Of a DNA stretch of 64,000 nt, positions 38,797 to 50,862 are shown one piece after another. This DNA comes from Mycobacteroides sp. LB1 (GTDB taxonomy: Bacteria > Actinomycetota > Actinomycetes > Mycobacteriales > Mycobacteriaceae): assembly GCF_013449725.1 (NCBI RefSeq), contig NZ_JACCFF010000006.1, positions 1-64,000 of the forward strand, read 5' to 3'. Position numbers and translations under genes: made by a program. Below the pieces are notes generated by a model. The model was given only the letters and a program-made list of their open reading frames with translations. It did not search any database and was not told the DNA's origin. Numbering within the stretch: position 1 is the stretch's first letter; each line of letters starts with the position of its first letter.

Positions 38797-40257
38797 ATGA
38801 ATGACCTAACCGTCGAAGAGCTGTTCGCGCACAACGATGACGTGCAGAAATCCCGTGCGGTCCGGCTGTTGGCCGCTAAGAATCTGGCGCCGTACATCAC
38901 GTTGATGGAACGCCACCTGGACCGCAGTGCGAAGGTTTCCGAACCTGCGCTGGTGGCCAAGCTGGACAGAGATCTGAACGCCGTGGGCCTGGGCGAACAG
39001 TCCGGTCTCGCCCTGATCAAGAGCTGGGCCAGCGACGGCTGGCTGCACCGGGTGTCGGACGGCACCGGTCCGGACGCCGAAAATGTCTGCTCGCTGACCG
39101 AGGATGCCCGCAGCGCGCTGGCCTTCGTCCGTCGCCTGCGTCGAGCAGACACCGTGGCCACCGGCGGGTCCATCGCCGGTATCGCCGCGGGCCTCAAACG
39201 GGTCGCCACGCAGCTGGACGGCGACCCTGCCCGCATGCGCGCCGATATCGAAGCCCAGATCGCCGAGCTGCAGACCCAGCTGCACGCCGTCGACGACGGA
39301 TACCGCCCTGAACCGGACATCGTGGACCTCGAAGATGAGACCCGCGCCATTGCCTACCAGATGGAACAGGTGATCACCGATATCGTCCGCTACGGCAGCA
39401 TGCAGAATGAGATCACCGCAGGTCTCATCGATGCCGCCGAGGATTCCGATTCCGGGTTCCGGGACCGTGCGCGACGGATGTTCGCCGACTATGACACCCT
39501 CTTCGACTCGCGTGAACGCGCCTCCTACGCGGCCTTCACGCGCACCATTCAGGACCCTGATCAGCGTGCTGCGCTGCGCACCGATATCGCTTGTGTCGCT
39601 GAGGGATTACCCGCGCTCGACCCAGGGCTGCGCGATGTTATGAAGAACTTTTTCAAGCTGGTCTCGCAGCAGATCGCCGAGGTCTCCCGCATCGAACAGC
39701 GCTGCGCACAGCGCATCCGGAGATTCTTCGCGGCGGGCACCACAGAGCAGGCACGTGGCCGCGCACGACAGCTCAACGACGCGCTGGCCTCCGGGCACGC
39801 CCTGCTTAAAGTGTCCACGGCGGATTCGCCAATCGACGCCGAACTGCCGATTGGCCGTTCTGCAGCGGCGTCCATCGGCGCCTTGTCGTTCACCATCAAG
39901 GACACCGCGCCGCCGGTGCTCGCTCAGGACGCGCAGTCGGGGCTGCTCGATTTGAGCGGATTTTCGGCGTTGGTCACCCAGGTGGATATGGCCTCGTTGG
40001 CGGATACGGTGAACAGCGCCGTCGCCAAGGGGCCGGTGTCGCTGCCCGACATGATCTCTCACGTCGATGCGCCCTATCTGGGCGATGTCATCGTGCTGTG
40101 GTCGCTGGCGCTCAAACAGGACCCGGAAGCGGGATCCGCCCCCGACCGTGAATCCGCAAAGGTGAAGTTCCGGTCCCTCGACGGACAGGACCGGGTGATG
40201 GAGGTACCTCAGCTGATGTTCCGTGAACCCGTGCTGGTGACTGGGAGTGAGTTATGA
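38797..40257 (+). CDS. jetA: JetA/MksF-like kleisin subunit (DUF3375)
   Basis: The 486-residue, mostly helical protein matches DUF3375, the kleisin-type subunit of JetABC(D)/MksBEF(G) SMC complexes (Wadjet; EptABCD in M. smegmatis). It begins MNDLTVEELF with GGAGG 6 bp upstream, a clear ribosome site. Recognisable family stretches are FRDRARRMFADYDTLFDSRERASY and the C-terminal YLGDVIVLWSLAL (quoted briefly). It should bridge the heads of the JetC ATPase dimer. Its stop overlaps the jetB start by 4 bp. Confidence 0.88.
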   Translation: MNDLTVEELFAHNDDVQKSRAVRLLAAKNLAPYITLMERHLDRSAKVSEPALVAKLDRDLNAVGLGEQSGLALIKSWASDGWLHRVSDGTGPDAENVCSLTEDARSALAFVRRLRRADTVATGGSIAGIAAGLKRVATQLDGDPARMRADIEAQIAELQTQLHAVDDGYRPEPDIVDLEDETRAIAYQMEQVITDIVRYGSMQNEITAGLIDAAEDSDSGFRDRARRMFADYDTLFDSRERASYAAFTRTIQDPDQRAALRTDIACVAEGLPALDPGLRDVMKNFFKLVSQQIAEVSRIEQRCAQRIRRFFAAGTTEQARGRARQLNDALASGHALLKVSTADSPIDAELPIGRSAAASIGALSFTIKDTAPPVLAQDAQSGLLDLSGFSALVTQVDMASLADTVNSAVAKGPVSLPDMISHVDAPYLGDVIVLWSLALKQDPEAGSAPDRESAKVKFRSLDGQDRVMEVPQLMFREPVLVTGSEL

Positions 40258-40988
40258 GCGCCGTGTCCACTGGTAAGCCCTTGGGAAATATCAATTTTGA
40301 CGACCTCCCCGGCGTCGAACCCGATGCCTCCGCGCCGAGAACCGTCAAGGGACCACGGTTCGATGGCGATACCAGCGAGCTGCCCGACAAGGCGTGCTGG
40401 GCACTGCAGAACCTGGTTGCCCGGCGTTACCTGAGCAAGGACGGTCAGCCCGAACTGTGGGCGACGATGATCGAGCACCGGAAGGTGCTCGCCGCACGGC
40501 TCTCCGAATTGGACCTACGACTGCGGGTATTCGATGACCTTGAGGTTGCGTACGCAGAACCGGCGCTCTTGGAGAACCCCAGCCCGTACGGCGCCCGGGT
40601 ACTGCGCCGCGAACCCCTGGGCACCTACGCATCGATCGTCGCGCTGCACCTGGCCAAAATCGCACGGACCGCCCACGACGAACATGTCCTGGTCAGCCGT
40701 GACGATATCCACGAGCTCTTCGCCAACGTCAGTCACGATATCGACCGCGACGAGGCGATGCTGCGCGACCGAGTCGACGAGGCCATCAAACGTTTGTCCA
40801 AGGCCGAAATCCTGCAGCGCACTCGCGACGACGAGCACAGCTACAGCATCAGTCCGGTCATCAACGCGCTGATGTCCGCGCAGATGATCGAGGCGTTGCA
40901 ACGCCAGTACGAGCAGCTCCAGCGCGGCGGCCCCGCGCCGGAAGACTCCACCGACGAAGAAGATGGCGATACCGATGACGACGAATGA
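40254..40988 (+). CDS. jetB: JetB/MksE-like subunit (DUF4194)
   Basis: The 244-residue protein matches DUF4194, the KITE-type winged-helix partner that binds the kleisin in JetABC/MksBEF complexes. The core includes RVFDDLEVAYAEPALLENP and HDIDRDEAMLRDRVDEAIKRL, followed by a very acidic tail (DSTDEEDGDTDDDE). The ATG at 40254 overlaps the jetA stop, and jetC begins inside its 3' end, so the three are made together. Confidence 0.88.
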   Translation: MSAVSTGKPLGNINFDDLPGVEPDASAPRTVKGPRFDGDTSELPDKACWALQNLVARRYLSKDGQPELWATMIEHRKVLAARLSELDLRLRVFDDLEVAYAEPALLENPSPYGARVLRREPLGTYASIVALHLAKIARTAHDEHVLVSRDDIHELFANVSHDIDRDEAMLRDRVDEAIKRLSKAEILQRTRDDEHSYSISPVINALMSAQMIEALQRQYEQLQRGGPAPEDSTDEEDGDTDDDE

Positions 40989-43900
40989 CGGCCTGAATGA
41001 TTCTGCCACCCAGCAGTTCTGGCTGTCCCGACTGCAGGTGATCAACTGGGGTGTCTTCGACGGCTACCACAGCATCGAGTTCAGCCGCCGCGGCACACTG
41101 ATCACCGGCTCCTCCGGTAGCGGCAAATCATCTCTGCTGGACGCGATCTCGCTGGCGTTCCTGTCCTCGAACCGCCGCAATTTCAACGCGTCCAGCGACA
41201 CCACCGCCGCTGGCTCCAATATGGGCAAACGCACCGTCGACAAGTACATACGCGGCCTGTGGGGTGAGTTGAAGAACCCCGGGGAGCGGCCCAAGCAGAT
41301 GTTTCTGCGCGGCAAGGGTGCGGCGTGGTCGGCCATCGCGGTCACCTACGCCGGCACCGACGGCCGCGTCATCACCGGCCTTGTGCTCAAATGGCTTGCT
41401 CCGGGCTCTGATTCGGATTCTTCGAGCCGCTACTACCTCATCGACGCCGATACCGATATTCGCGACCTGTGCAACGGGTGGGCCAGCAAGGGGTACTCGG
41501 GCTCGGTCTTTGAGAGCGCCGGCTGGCGCGGCCACAAGAGCGAGCGCTGGTATCTGGAACAGCTTTATGCCACCGTCGGGATTCAGGGGTCCTCGGCGGC
41601 CCAGCAGCTGCTGGGTAAGGCGAAATCGCTCAAGAGCGTCGGTGGTCTTGAGCAGTTCGTGCGCGAGTACATGCTCGACGAACCTGAGTCGATGGCCGCG
41701 ATCTCCGAAGCCTTGGGCCAGATCACGCCATTGGTCGACGCCCGCGGCGCGCTGGCGGTGGCGCAGCGTCAGCGGCAGACACTGGGCGATATCGAACAGA
41801 TCCAGCAGACTTACGCCGGCGACGCGGCTCAGCTTGCGACTGTCGATGTCGTCGATCATCACACCGTGCGCGACTACGTGGACCAGCAGCGCCTGGCGCT
41901 GGCGGTCCCGGAGATTGATCTGCTGGACACCGAGATCACCCGCCTGGGCGGGGAGTGCGACGAAATCCAGACGCGCCAGGACATTCTCACCGGTGAGCGC
42001 GACAAACTGCTGGGGCGCATCGCTGCCGCCGATAGCAACCTGGCACCGCTGAAGAGCGAGCTGGCCCACGCCCGCGCCCGTGCCGAAGAGGTGTCGCGAC
42101 GGCGCACCGCGTATGAGAGCGCGCTGTGGGACCTTGGGCACGCGGACGATATTGAGTCCGCCGAGGAGTTCGAGGCCATGCGGGTGGAAAGCCTGCGGTC
42201 GGTCACCCGGATCAATGCCGAGCTGGAAGCCGGGCACGACGCCTATGTCATGGCGGCCGGTGCGCTGTCCGCCGCGCGAGACCAACTCAGGTCCGCATCT
42301 TCCGAGTTCAAGCGGGTCGAGCATGTCGGTACTCCGGTGCCGCCGGACGAGGACCGCATGCGCGGGGAAATCGTTGCGGCGCTGGGCCTCACCCTCAAGG
42401 ACCTGCCCTACGTTTGCGAGCTGATGGACCTGCGTCCCGGGCAGGAGCGCTGGCGCCGGTCCGTGGAGAAGGTGCTCCGATCTACCGGCCTATGCCTGCT
42501 GGTTCCCGACCAGCACCACCGGCAGGTGCTGCGGTACGTCAACGAGAACCCGATGCGGGGTTACCTGCAGATGGAACGGGTGATCCCTTCCGGTGCGCCG
42601 CGTCGAGCCGAGCCAGGCACCCTCGCGGATTGCCTGCGCCTTACTAACCCCAACCACGAATGCTCAAGCGCCGCGATGAATCTCGTTATCGCAGTGGGCG
42701 ACTACGCATTGGTGGACAGCCCCGACGAGTTCAGTAAGCACCGCCGGGCCGTCACCGACCAGGGGTTGCGCAAGGACGGTGACCGCAGGGCGGTCAAGGA
42801 CGACCGGCGTGAACTGCGTGCCTCTCAGTACATCTACCAAGGCAATGCCGGTGACAAGCGGGCCGCGCTTTCCGACGATGTGGTCGAGGCGCAGCAGTCT
42901 GTGGGGGACGCGGAGAAGTTCATCGGCGAGATGGACACCAAGCGTGAGGAGCTTCGCTCCGAGGTGGTGCGGTGGTCAAAGCTGCACGGCCAGTACGAGT
43001 ACTGGAGCCAGATCGATACCGAGTCGGCCGATGCGGCCGTCGGGCGGTTGCAGGATCAGTACGACGCGATGCTGGAGGCCAACCCGGACCTGACAGGTCT
43101 TCAGCAGCAGGCCGACTCCTATCTCGACGAGATCAAGAAGCTTTCCGAGCGTATCGGTGCGTTGAGAAGGCAAGAATCCGAACATGATTCACGCCGTACT
43201 CGGCTGCTTGACCTGATGGACAACCTCAGCCCACGGGAGGTGGGCGGGCACACCCGTTCCGGTATCGAGGTCTATGTCCCGCAGCTGTCGTCCAGCCTGG
43301 ATGTGCTCGAGCCCGATGCTTACCGGCTGGAGCTGTGGCGCCAGATCGAGAAGGACCAGTCCGTGCTGCGGGAAAGCGTGACCCGCTCGCGCAACGAGCT
43401 CACCCGAATCCTCAATGCCTACGACCGGGATTTCCCAGACTCGATTCCCAACGACGGCGAGAACTTCGACGAGAAGATCCACGACTACGTGGCGCTGTGC
43501 CGCCGGATCGACGAGCGCGACCTGCCTGCCGCATATGAGCAGATGCTGCGGCTCATCACCGAGCAGGCACCCACTGCGGTGCTGCGGCTGCACCAGCTTG
43601 CCGAGGAAGAGGCGCATCGCATCACCGACCAGATCGACCGCGTCAACAGTGGTTTGGGCTCGGTGGAGTTCAACAGGGGAACGCGGCTGACGCTGCGGGC
43701 CGAGCCCAAGGCGCTCGAAGCGGTGGGTGAGCTCAACGAACGCGCCCGGCACATCTCCGGTCGCGCGGTCGCGGTGTCCATGGGGGACGAGAAGGCCATC
43801 CACGACCAGTACCAGGACATCCTGCAGCTGCGGAACCTGCTGGCGGCCGAGACTCCCGAGGCCCGACAGTGGACGCGCGACGCATTGGATGTGCGCAACC

Positions 43901-44340
43901 GGTTCGTGCTGTACTGCGAGGAGAGTGACGCCACCACCGGTGAGGTGATCCGTACCTACAGCAATGCGGGTGCGAACTCCGGTGGGGAACAAGAGAAGCT
44001 GATGGCGTTCTGTCTCGCCGGTGCGCTGAGCTTCAACCTCGCCAATCCCGAAACCGGGGACAACCGGCCGGTATTCGCGCAGTTGATGCTCGACGAGGCG
44101 TTCTCGAAATCCGATCCACAGTTCGCGCAGCAGGCGCTGTCGGCGTTCCGCAAGTTCGGGTTCCAGCTGGTGATCGTCGCCACCGTGCAGAACACCACCA
44201 CCATCCAGCCCTATATCGACAGCGTGGTCATGGTGTCCAAACCCGATGGCCCGGGGGTGCGGCCGGTGGCCTCGACCCGCACGGTGCCGATCGGGGAGCT
44301 TGGAGATGTGCGAAAGGCCGTGAGCGCGCGCGGGGTTTGA
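40963..44340 (+). CDS. jetC: JetC/MksB-like SMC ATPase
   Basis: This 1125-residue SMC-type ATPase is the motor of the complex. Walker A is GSSGSGKS (residues 49-56). Two long coiled-coil arms flank a central hinge-like segment around residues 470-600. The ABC signature SGGEQ (about 1006-1010) and Walker B LMLDEAF (Asp1044, Glu1045) are intact, so ATP hydrolysis is expected. ATG 40963 overlaps jetB; ATG 40975 is also possible. In Wadjet such complexes extrude DNA and mark small circular plasmids for cutting by JetD. No jetD follows: the stop is 21 bp from a convergent crotonase gene. Confidence 0.92.
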   Translation: MAIPMTTNDGLNDSATQQFWLSRLQVINWGVFDGYHSIEFSRRGTLITGSSGSGKSSLLDAISLAFLSSNRRNFNASSDTTAAGSNMGKRTVDKYIRGLWGELKNPGERPKQMFLRGKGAAWSAIAVTYAGTDGRVITGLVLKWLAPGSDSDSSSRYYLIDADTDIRDLCNGWASKGYSGSVFESAGWRGHKSERWYLEQLYATVGIQGSSAAQQLLGKAKSLKSVGGLEQFVREYMLDEPESMAAISEALGQITPLVDARGALAVAQRQRQTLGDIEQIQQTYAGDAAQLATVDVVDHHTVRDYVDQQRLALAVPEIDLLDTEITRLGGECDEIQTRQDILTGERDKLLGRIAAADSNLAPLKSELAHARARAEEVSRRRTAYESALWDLGHADDIESAEEFEAMRVESLRSVTRINAELEAGHDAYVMAAGALSAARDQLRSASSEFKRVEHVGTPVPPDEDRMRGEIVAALGLTLKDLPYVCELMDLRPGQERWRRSVEKVLRSTGLCLLVPDQHHRQVLRYVNENPMRGYLQMERVIPSGAPRRAEPGTLADCLRLTNPNHECSSAAMNLVIAVGDYALVDSPDEFSKHRRAVTDQGLRKDGDRRAVKDDRRELRASQYIYQGNAGDKRAALSDDVVEAQQSVGDAEKFIGEMDTKREELRSEVVRWSKLHGQYEYWSQIDTESADAAVGRLQDQYDAMLEANPDLTGLQQQADSYLDEIKKLSERIGALRRQESEHDSRRTRLLDLMDNLSPREVGGHTRSGIEVYVPQLSSSLDVLEPDAYRLELWRQIEKDQSVLRESVTRSRNELTRILNAYDRDFPDSIPNDGENFDEKIHDYVALCRRIDERDLPAAYEQMLRLITEQAPTAVLRLHQLAEEEAHRITDQIDRVNSGLGSVEFNRGTRLTLRAEPKALEAVGELNERARHISGRAVAVSMGDEKAIHDQYQDILQLRNLLAAETPEARQWTRDALDVRNRFVLYCEESDATTGEVIRTYSNAGANSGGEQEKLMAFCLAGALSFNLANPETGDNRPVFAQLMLDEAFSKSDPQFAQQALSAFRKFGFQLVIVATVQNTTTIQPYIDSVVMVSKPDGPGVRPVASTRTVPIGELGDVRKAVSARGV

Positions 44341-44361
44341 GCTTCTTCGCGCAGGCTGTCA

Positions 44362-45147
44362 TCAGCGCCCGACGAATTCGGCGGTGGTGCGGGTCAAAAA
44401 TGCCTGCACACCCAGGGCGGCATCCTCGGTGGTGAACAGCTCGCGGATGGTGGGCACAAGCTGCGCCTCGGCAGCGGCCTCACCCTCGGCTAGGGCTAAC
44501 CGGGCGTTGCGCAAGGTGGCTTGCACACCCAGCGGCGCCTGGCGCGCGATCGTCTGGGCGATAGCGATCGCCTTGTCGACATGCTCACCGGCAGATACGA
44601 CCTCCTGCACGATCCCGATGCGATACGCCTCGGCGGCGTCGAAGGGCTCCGCCGTCAGCATCCACCGCATGGCACTGCCCCAGCCGGCGGTGCGTGGGAA
44701 GCGGATGGTGGCACCGCCGAATGGGTAGATGCCACGGTTGATTTCGAGCTGGGCGAAGGTAGCGGTCTCGTCGGCGATCACGATATCGGCGGCGAGTGCC
44801 AACTCGATACCCAGTGTGAGCACCTTGCCGTGCACGGCAACGACAAGCGGCTTGGACAAATGCGTACCGTCGACCTGCCACGGGTTGATCCCGTTCTCGG
44901 CTGTTAACGACGCGCCGCTCTGAATCTCGGCCGCCACGCTGGCCAGGTCGAGGCCGGCGGTGAACATGGTCCCCTCCCCGTAAAGCACCGCGGCCCGCAG
45001 ATCGGCATCCGCGTCGAATTCGCCGAATGCCCGGGACAGCTCCTGGAGCATCGCCTTATCGAACGCATTGCGCTTGGCCGGCCGGTTCAGGCCGATCACC
45101 AGGACGTATCCCTCACGCCGGATGCTCAGGGTTTCGTACTCGCTCAT
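44362..45147 (-). CDS. Crotonase / enoyl-CoA hydratase family protein
   Basis: The 261-residue crotonase-fold protein has LNRPAKRNAFDKAML, the oxyanion-hole region GEGTMFTAGLDL and VHGKVLTLGIELALAADIVIA. The second half has NRGIYPFGGATIRFPR where typical hydratases carry the catalytic glutamates, so the exact reaction is uncertain. GGAGAAG before ATG 45147 decides the start. It converges on jetC and is divergent from a TetR gene, whose palindromic operator may control both. Confidence 0.88.
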   Translation of the reverse strand: MSEYETLSIRREGYVLVIGLNRPAKRNAFDKAMLQELSRAFGEFDADADLRAAVLYGEGTMFTAGLDLASVAAEIQSGASLTAENGINPWQVDGTHLSKPLVVAVHGKVLTLGIELALAADIVIADETATFAQLEINRGIYPFGGATIRFPRTAGWGSAMRWMLTAEPFDAAEAYRIGIVQEVVSAGEHVDKAIAIAQTIARQAPLGVQATLRNARLALAEGEAAAEAQLVPTIRELFTTEDAALGVQAFLTRTTAEFVGR

Positions 45148-45172
45148 TGACTTCTCCGTCCACACCGAGGAT

Positions 45173-45192
45173 TATGTAGAGCAGCATACATA
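45173..45192. promoter_or_regulatory. Candidate TetR operator between the crotonase and tetR
   Basis: TATGTA and TACATA are perfect 6-bp half-sites separated by 8 bases. The element lies 25 bp upstream of the crotonase start and 38 bp upstream of the TetR start, in an 83-bp divergent gap. The spacing and symmetry suit a TetR dimer that represses its own gene and the divergent one. Confidence 0.5.
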
Positions 45193-45230
45193 GTTGCCGC
45201 AGGGCGAGGGAGAACACCGGAAGGCCGAGG

Positions 45231-45799
45231 ATGAGCACGCCGCGTGAACGAATGGTTGCCTCGGCGGCCCTACTGATCCGCGAGCGCGGCGCACATGCCA
45301 CCGCCATTTCCGATGTTCTCGAACACAGCGGTGCACCGCGCGGCTCCGCCTACCACTACTTTCCCGGCGGACGTACCCAACTGCTCGGCGAAGCCGTGGA
45401 TCTCGCGGGGGAGTACATCGCCGGGATGATCGATGGGAAGCCCACCGCTACGGACGCTCTCGACGCTCTCGTCGCCCTCTACCGGAAGCAACTGGTGCGC
45501 ACAGATTTTCGGGCAGGGTGCCCGGTGGTAGCGGTCGCTGTCGAGGCCGGAGACCCGGAAAGTCCGGCCAGCAATGCGAAGCTCATCGCGCACTCGGCGG
45601 TGGTGTTCCAGCGCTGGGTCGGCCTCATCGCGGACAAGCTGGCCGCCGCCGGTGCCACTCGCACCCGCGCCGACGAACTCGCGATGTTGATGACGACCTC
45701 GCTGGAGGGGGCCATCATCGTCGCGCGATCCATCCGCGACGTCACACCAATCGATGTGGTGCATAAGCAATTACGCACACTGATCGAGGAGGCCCTGTC

Positions 45800-45803
<4 letters not shown>
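45231..45803 (+). CDS. TetR/AcrR-family transcriptional regulator
   Basis: The 190-residue protein has an N-terminal helix-turn-helix (AISDVLEHSGAPRGSAYHYFPGG, about residues 24-46) and a C-terminal domain with GCPVVAVAVEA and VGLIADKL, typical of the LmrA/YxaF-like branch. GGAAGG precedes ATG 45231. Its stop overlaps the start of the molybdopterin oxidoreductase by 4 bp, so regulator and enzyme are translated as a pair. Confidence 0.92.
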
Positions 45804-48030
<2,227 letters not shown>

Positions 48031-48034
<4 letters not shown>

Positions 48035-49458
48035 CGCACGCTGGCGACGTATTTCCGCACCGTCTCCTCGGATTCGGTTATGACACCGAGGTAACCGTCG
48101 GGGCGCACCAATGCGAGTGTCGATTCCGAGACGTCGTACTCGGCCGACGGTGCGAGGCGTTGCACGCGTACTCCATCGATGTGCACCGCGCGGTTCTCAA
48201 ACGTGAGCACAGTGAAGTGGGTTCCGCGGAGCACGTCAAAGAGACGACGTCCGCCCTGCAGCGCCGCGTCGGGCGCTCGGTCCCCGGCCCGGAGCTTTCC
48301 GGGGGACGCGCGGTCGTCGATCGCTAGGGAACTTCTGCGATACCCGATATCCAGCTGATGCAACTGCGGCGCAGTCTCATTGGAGGGCTCGAAGTTGCGG
48401 CAGTGCAGGTCGGTGCTCAGCCCGAGCACCGATGCGGCGACGGGCATCCGTTCCTCTTCGTAGGTATCCAGCAGCTGCTCGGAGGCGCCCGAGATGACTG
48501 CCGCCAGCTTCCAGCCCAAGTTGTAGGCGTCCTGCACGCTGGTGTTCAGACCCTGCCCGCCCGCGGAGGAATGCACGTGGGCGGCGTCTCCGGCCAGGAA
48601 CACCCGGCCCACGCGGAATCGGTCCACCATCCGTGCGTTGACCCGGTAGAGCGATATCCACCGGAGGTCGTGCAGCACAATGTCATCGCGTCCGGACCGC
48701 TCCACCAAGAGGCCCTGTACGGCCTCGAGCGTCAATGGGGGTACATCGTCGGTGGCCATGCTCGCGACAAACTGATAGTGATCACTGCTCGGCAGGTTCC
48801 ACAACGAAAACCGTTCGGACACCTGCCCGCCGCGTGTCAGTACATGACAGAACGTGCCGTCCAAACCGTCGGCGCGGACATCGCCTATCAGTGTTCGTTC
48901 GCTCTCGAAGGTCTTCCCGGCGAATCCCACATCGAGGGCCTTGCGAATCGCGCTACGCCCGCCATCGGTGCCGACAAGGTGCGACGCGCGTATCCGCACC
49001 GGGATGCCGTCGCGAAGAAACGTGACGGTCACCCCCTCGCCGTCCTGCTCGAAACCGATTACCTCACTACTGAATTCAACATCGCCTCCGAGTTCACGCA
49101 GACGGCCTAACAGGATCTCATCGGTGCGCCACTGCGGAACCATCCAGAAGCGTGGATAGGGCACACCGGGGCCGCAAGGCACACCCGAGCCGACCATCTC
49201 GGCCAGAGTTCGTTCGCCGACGGTCTCCCGTCCGGCGTAGATACGGAACGGTGGCATGTCCATGCCGCCGGCCTCGATGGCATCCGCGACACCCAGATCG
49301 TCGAGCACCTCCTGGGTGCGCGGTGACAGCCCCTTGCCGCGAGAACCGGGGAAGAGGCCGGGTGCCTTGTCGAACACCCGGCACGGGATCCCGCGACGTG
49401 CCAATTCGCATGCCAGCGTTAGGCCGGTGGGGCCGGCGCCGGCGATCACTACCGTCAT
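48031..49458 (-). CDS. FAD-dependent aromatic-type monooxygenase (PHBH-like)
   Basis: The 475-residue flavoprotein has the dinucleotide motif VIAGAGPTGLTLACELARRG at the N terminus, a DG motif (LVGTDGGRSAIRKAL) and GDAAHVHSSAGGQGLNTSVQDA. This is the p-hydroxybenzoate-hydroxylase family, which hydroxylates phenolic or polycyclic compounds and includes rifampicin and tetracycline monooxygenases. The substrate cannot be read from sequence. The ATG at 49458 overlaps the stop of the upstream TetR gene by 4 bp. Confidence 0.91.
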
Positions 49459-50027
49459 AAAACACCACCTCGGATAAGCACGATCAGCACATGGTCGACG
49501 AGCCGCTCGATGAATGCATCGTCGATGGGGGCGTCCAGAGTCAGCCGGTGCGTGATCATCGCCTCAGCGACATCGTGAATGAGCTCCCGGTCGACCTCGG
49601 CGGACACCTCGCCGCGAGAGATGGCCCGGGACAGGGGCATATCGAAGGGCGAGAGGCCAGGATCGGCGAGATGACGATTGATCGCCTCGGTCAGCGCCTC
49701 GTCGTGTCCCATCGCACGGATGAGGTCGGCATAGAGGGCCGGTGGGACTGCTTCGGCCTTCCGGCGCAGCATGCCCAGCGTCGCAATGAGATCCCCACGC
49801 AGATTGCCGGTGTCGGGGACTTCGTCGTTGAAGCTCGCGTCGTGGGCGTCCAGGGCGGCCTTCACCAGCTCGGCCTTGTTTCCCCACCTGCGATATATCG
49901 TAGTTTTGCTGGCATGTGCCTGTGCTGCAACGGAATCCATAGAGAATCGGTCATACCCGTCGCATATCAATACCTGTAGTGCGGTATCGAGTATTGCGGC
50001 GCTGCGCGCCTCTCCGCGGGGGACCAT
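49455..50027 (-). CDS. TetR-family regulator of the monooxygenase
   Basis: The 190-residue protein has a helix-turn-helix at about residues 28-50 (SMDSVAAQAHASKTTIYRRW) and a TetR C-terminal domain. It is first in a two-gene unit with the flavin monooxygenase (4-bp overlap). A 19-bp palindrome lies 8 bp upstream of ATG 50027, so autoregulation and joint control of the monooxygenase are likely. Confidence 0.93.
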   Translation of the reverse strand: MVPRGEARSAAILDTALQVLICDGYDRFSMDSVAAQAHASKTTIYRRWGNKAELVKAALDAHDASFNDEVPDTGNLRGDLIATLGMLRRKAEAVPPALYADLIRAMGHDEALTEAINRHLADPGLSPFDMPLSRAISRGEVSAEVDRELIHDVAEAMITHRLTLDAPIDDAFIERLVDHVLIVLIRGGVL

Positions 50028-50034
50028 GCGCTAA

Positions 50035-50053
50035 GTGTACGTTATTCGTACAC
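50035..50053. promoter_or_regulatory. Palindromic TetR operator
   Basis: GTGTACG and CGTACAC are perfect half-sites around TTATT. The site sits immediately upstream of the TetR-monooxygenase unit, close enough to cover the start region. The rest of the gap to 50281 shows nothing else I can support. Confidence 0.7.
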
Positions 50054-50281
50054 ATAGTAAAACGGGATCTAGGCGCCAACTGGCGCCGACGCTCCTATGT
50101 CGGCTGTCGGCGTGCCGTATGCGGTGCTGCTGGGTGTGTTCGTCGCAATTTTCGACCCCATCCCTTACGGATCGACAGTCGCGGGCATGTGTTGACACCC
50201 AAGGTAATTGGGCGGGCCACCAGCGGGTGATTCAGGTGCTCGCGCAGGAACTGTTGTTCTCGGCGCTCGACGAGGCCGTGA

Positions 50282-50737
50282 CTACTGGTACAGATACACG
50301 CTCTCGGCGGCGCAGGGCGGGCGGTCCTTGCCCTCGGTCTCGTACTTGATGCCGTACGTCGCCTCGACGGTGCCCTTGTCGCGCAGCTTGGCCGACAGTA
50401 GCGTGACGTGGCCGCGAACCCGCGCGCCCACATGCAGCGGCGCTGGGAACCGAACCTTGTTGACCCCGTAGTTGAGCACGGCGTCGTAGGACGCGATCTC
50501 CAGCACCTCGTCCAGGAAGGCCGGGGCGAGCGCGAGGGTGAGGTATCCATGCACGATGGTCCCGCCGAATGGGCCGGCCTTGGCGCGCTCGGCGTCGGTA
50601 TGAATCCACTGCCGGTCACCTGTCGCGTCCGCGAACTCGTTGACCTGTTCCTGGGTGATCTGAACCCAACTGCTGGTACCCAATTCAACTCTGCCCAGGG
50701 ACAGTAGCTCCTGTGGTGTCGCCAGCTTGGTGGACAT
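50282..50737 (-). CDS. MaoC-like (R)-specific enoyl-CoA hydratase
   Basis: The 151-residue hot-dog-fold protein carries the hydratase-2 motif FADATGDRQWIHTD with the catalytic Asp/His, followed by GPFGGTIVHGYLTL. Such proteins hydrate trans-2-enoyl-CoA to (R)-3-hydroxyacyl-CoA. AAGGAG lies 8 bp before ATG 50737. No partner gene adjoins it, so its pathway is unclear. Confidence 0.92.
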   Translation of the reverse strand: MSTKLATPQELLSLGRVELGTSSWVQITQEQVNEFADATGDRQWIHTDAERAKAGPFGGTIVHGYLTLALAPAFLDEVLEIASYDAVLNYGVNKVRFPAPLHVGARVRGHVTLLSAKLRDKGTVEATYGIKYETEGKDRPPCAAESVYLYQ

Positions 50738-50862
50738 ACCGCGCGCTCCTTTTCGGGTCGTGGTGCCTTATCGCATTACCGACGTGTTGTGTTGACTGGA
50801 CTCTTCTTACCCGAGTTCTCATGCCTGCCACGGGACAATGCCGAAATCCGGGGGAGCGATGG

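Noticed and set aside
36709..44340. tRNA-Leu as an attachment site for an island carrying the FAAL and Jet genes
   Set aside because: I found no integrase, no repeated tRNA 3' end downstream and no obvious change in base composition. The idea stays possible but unsupported.
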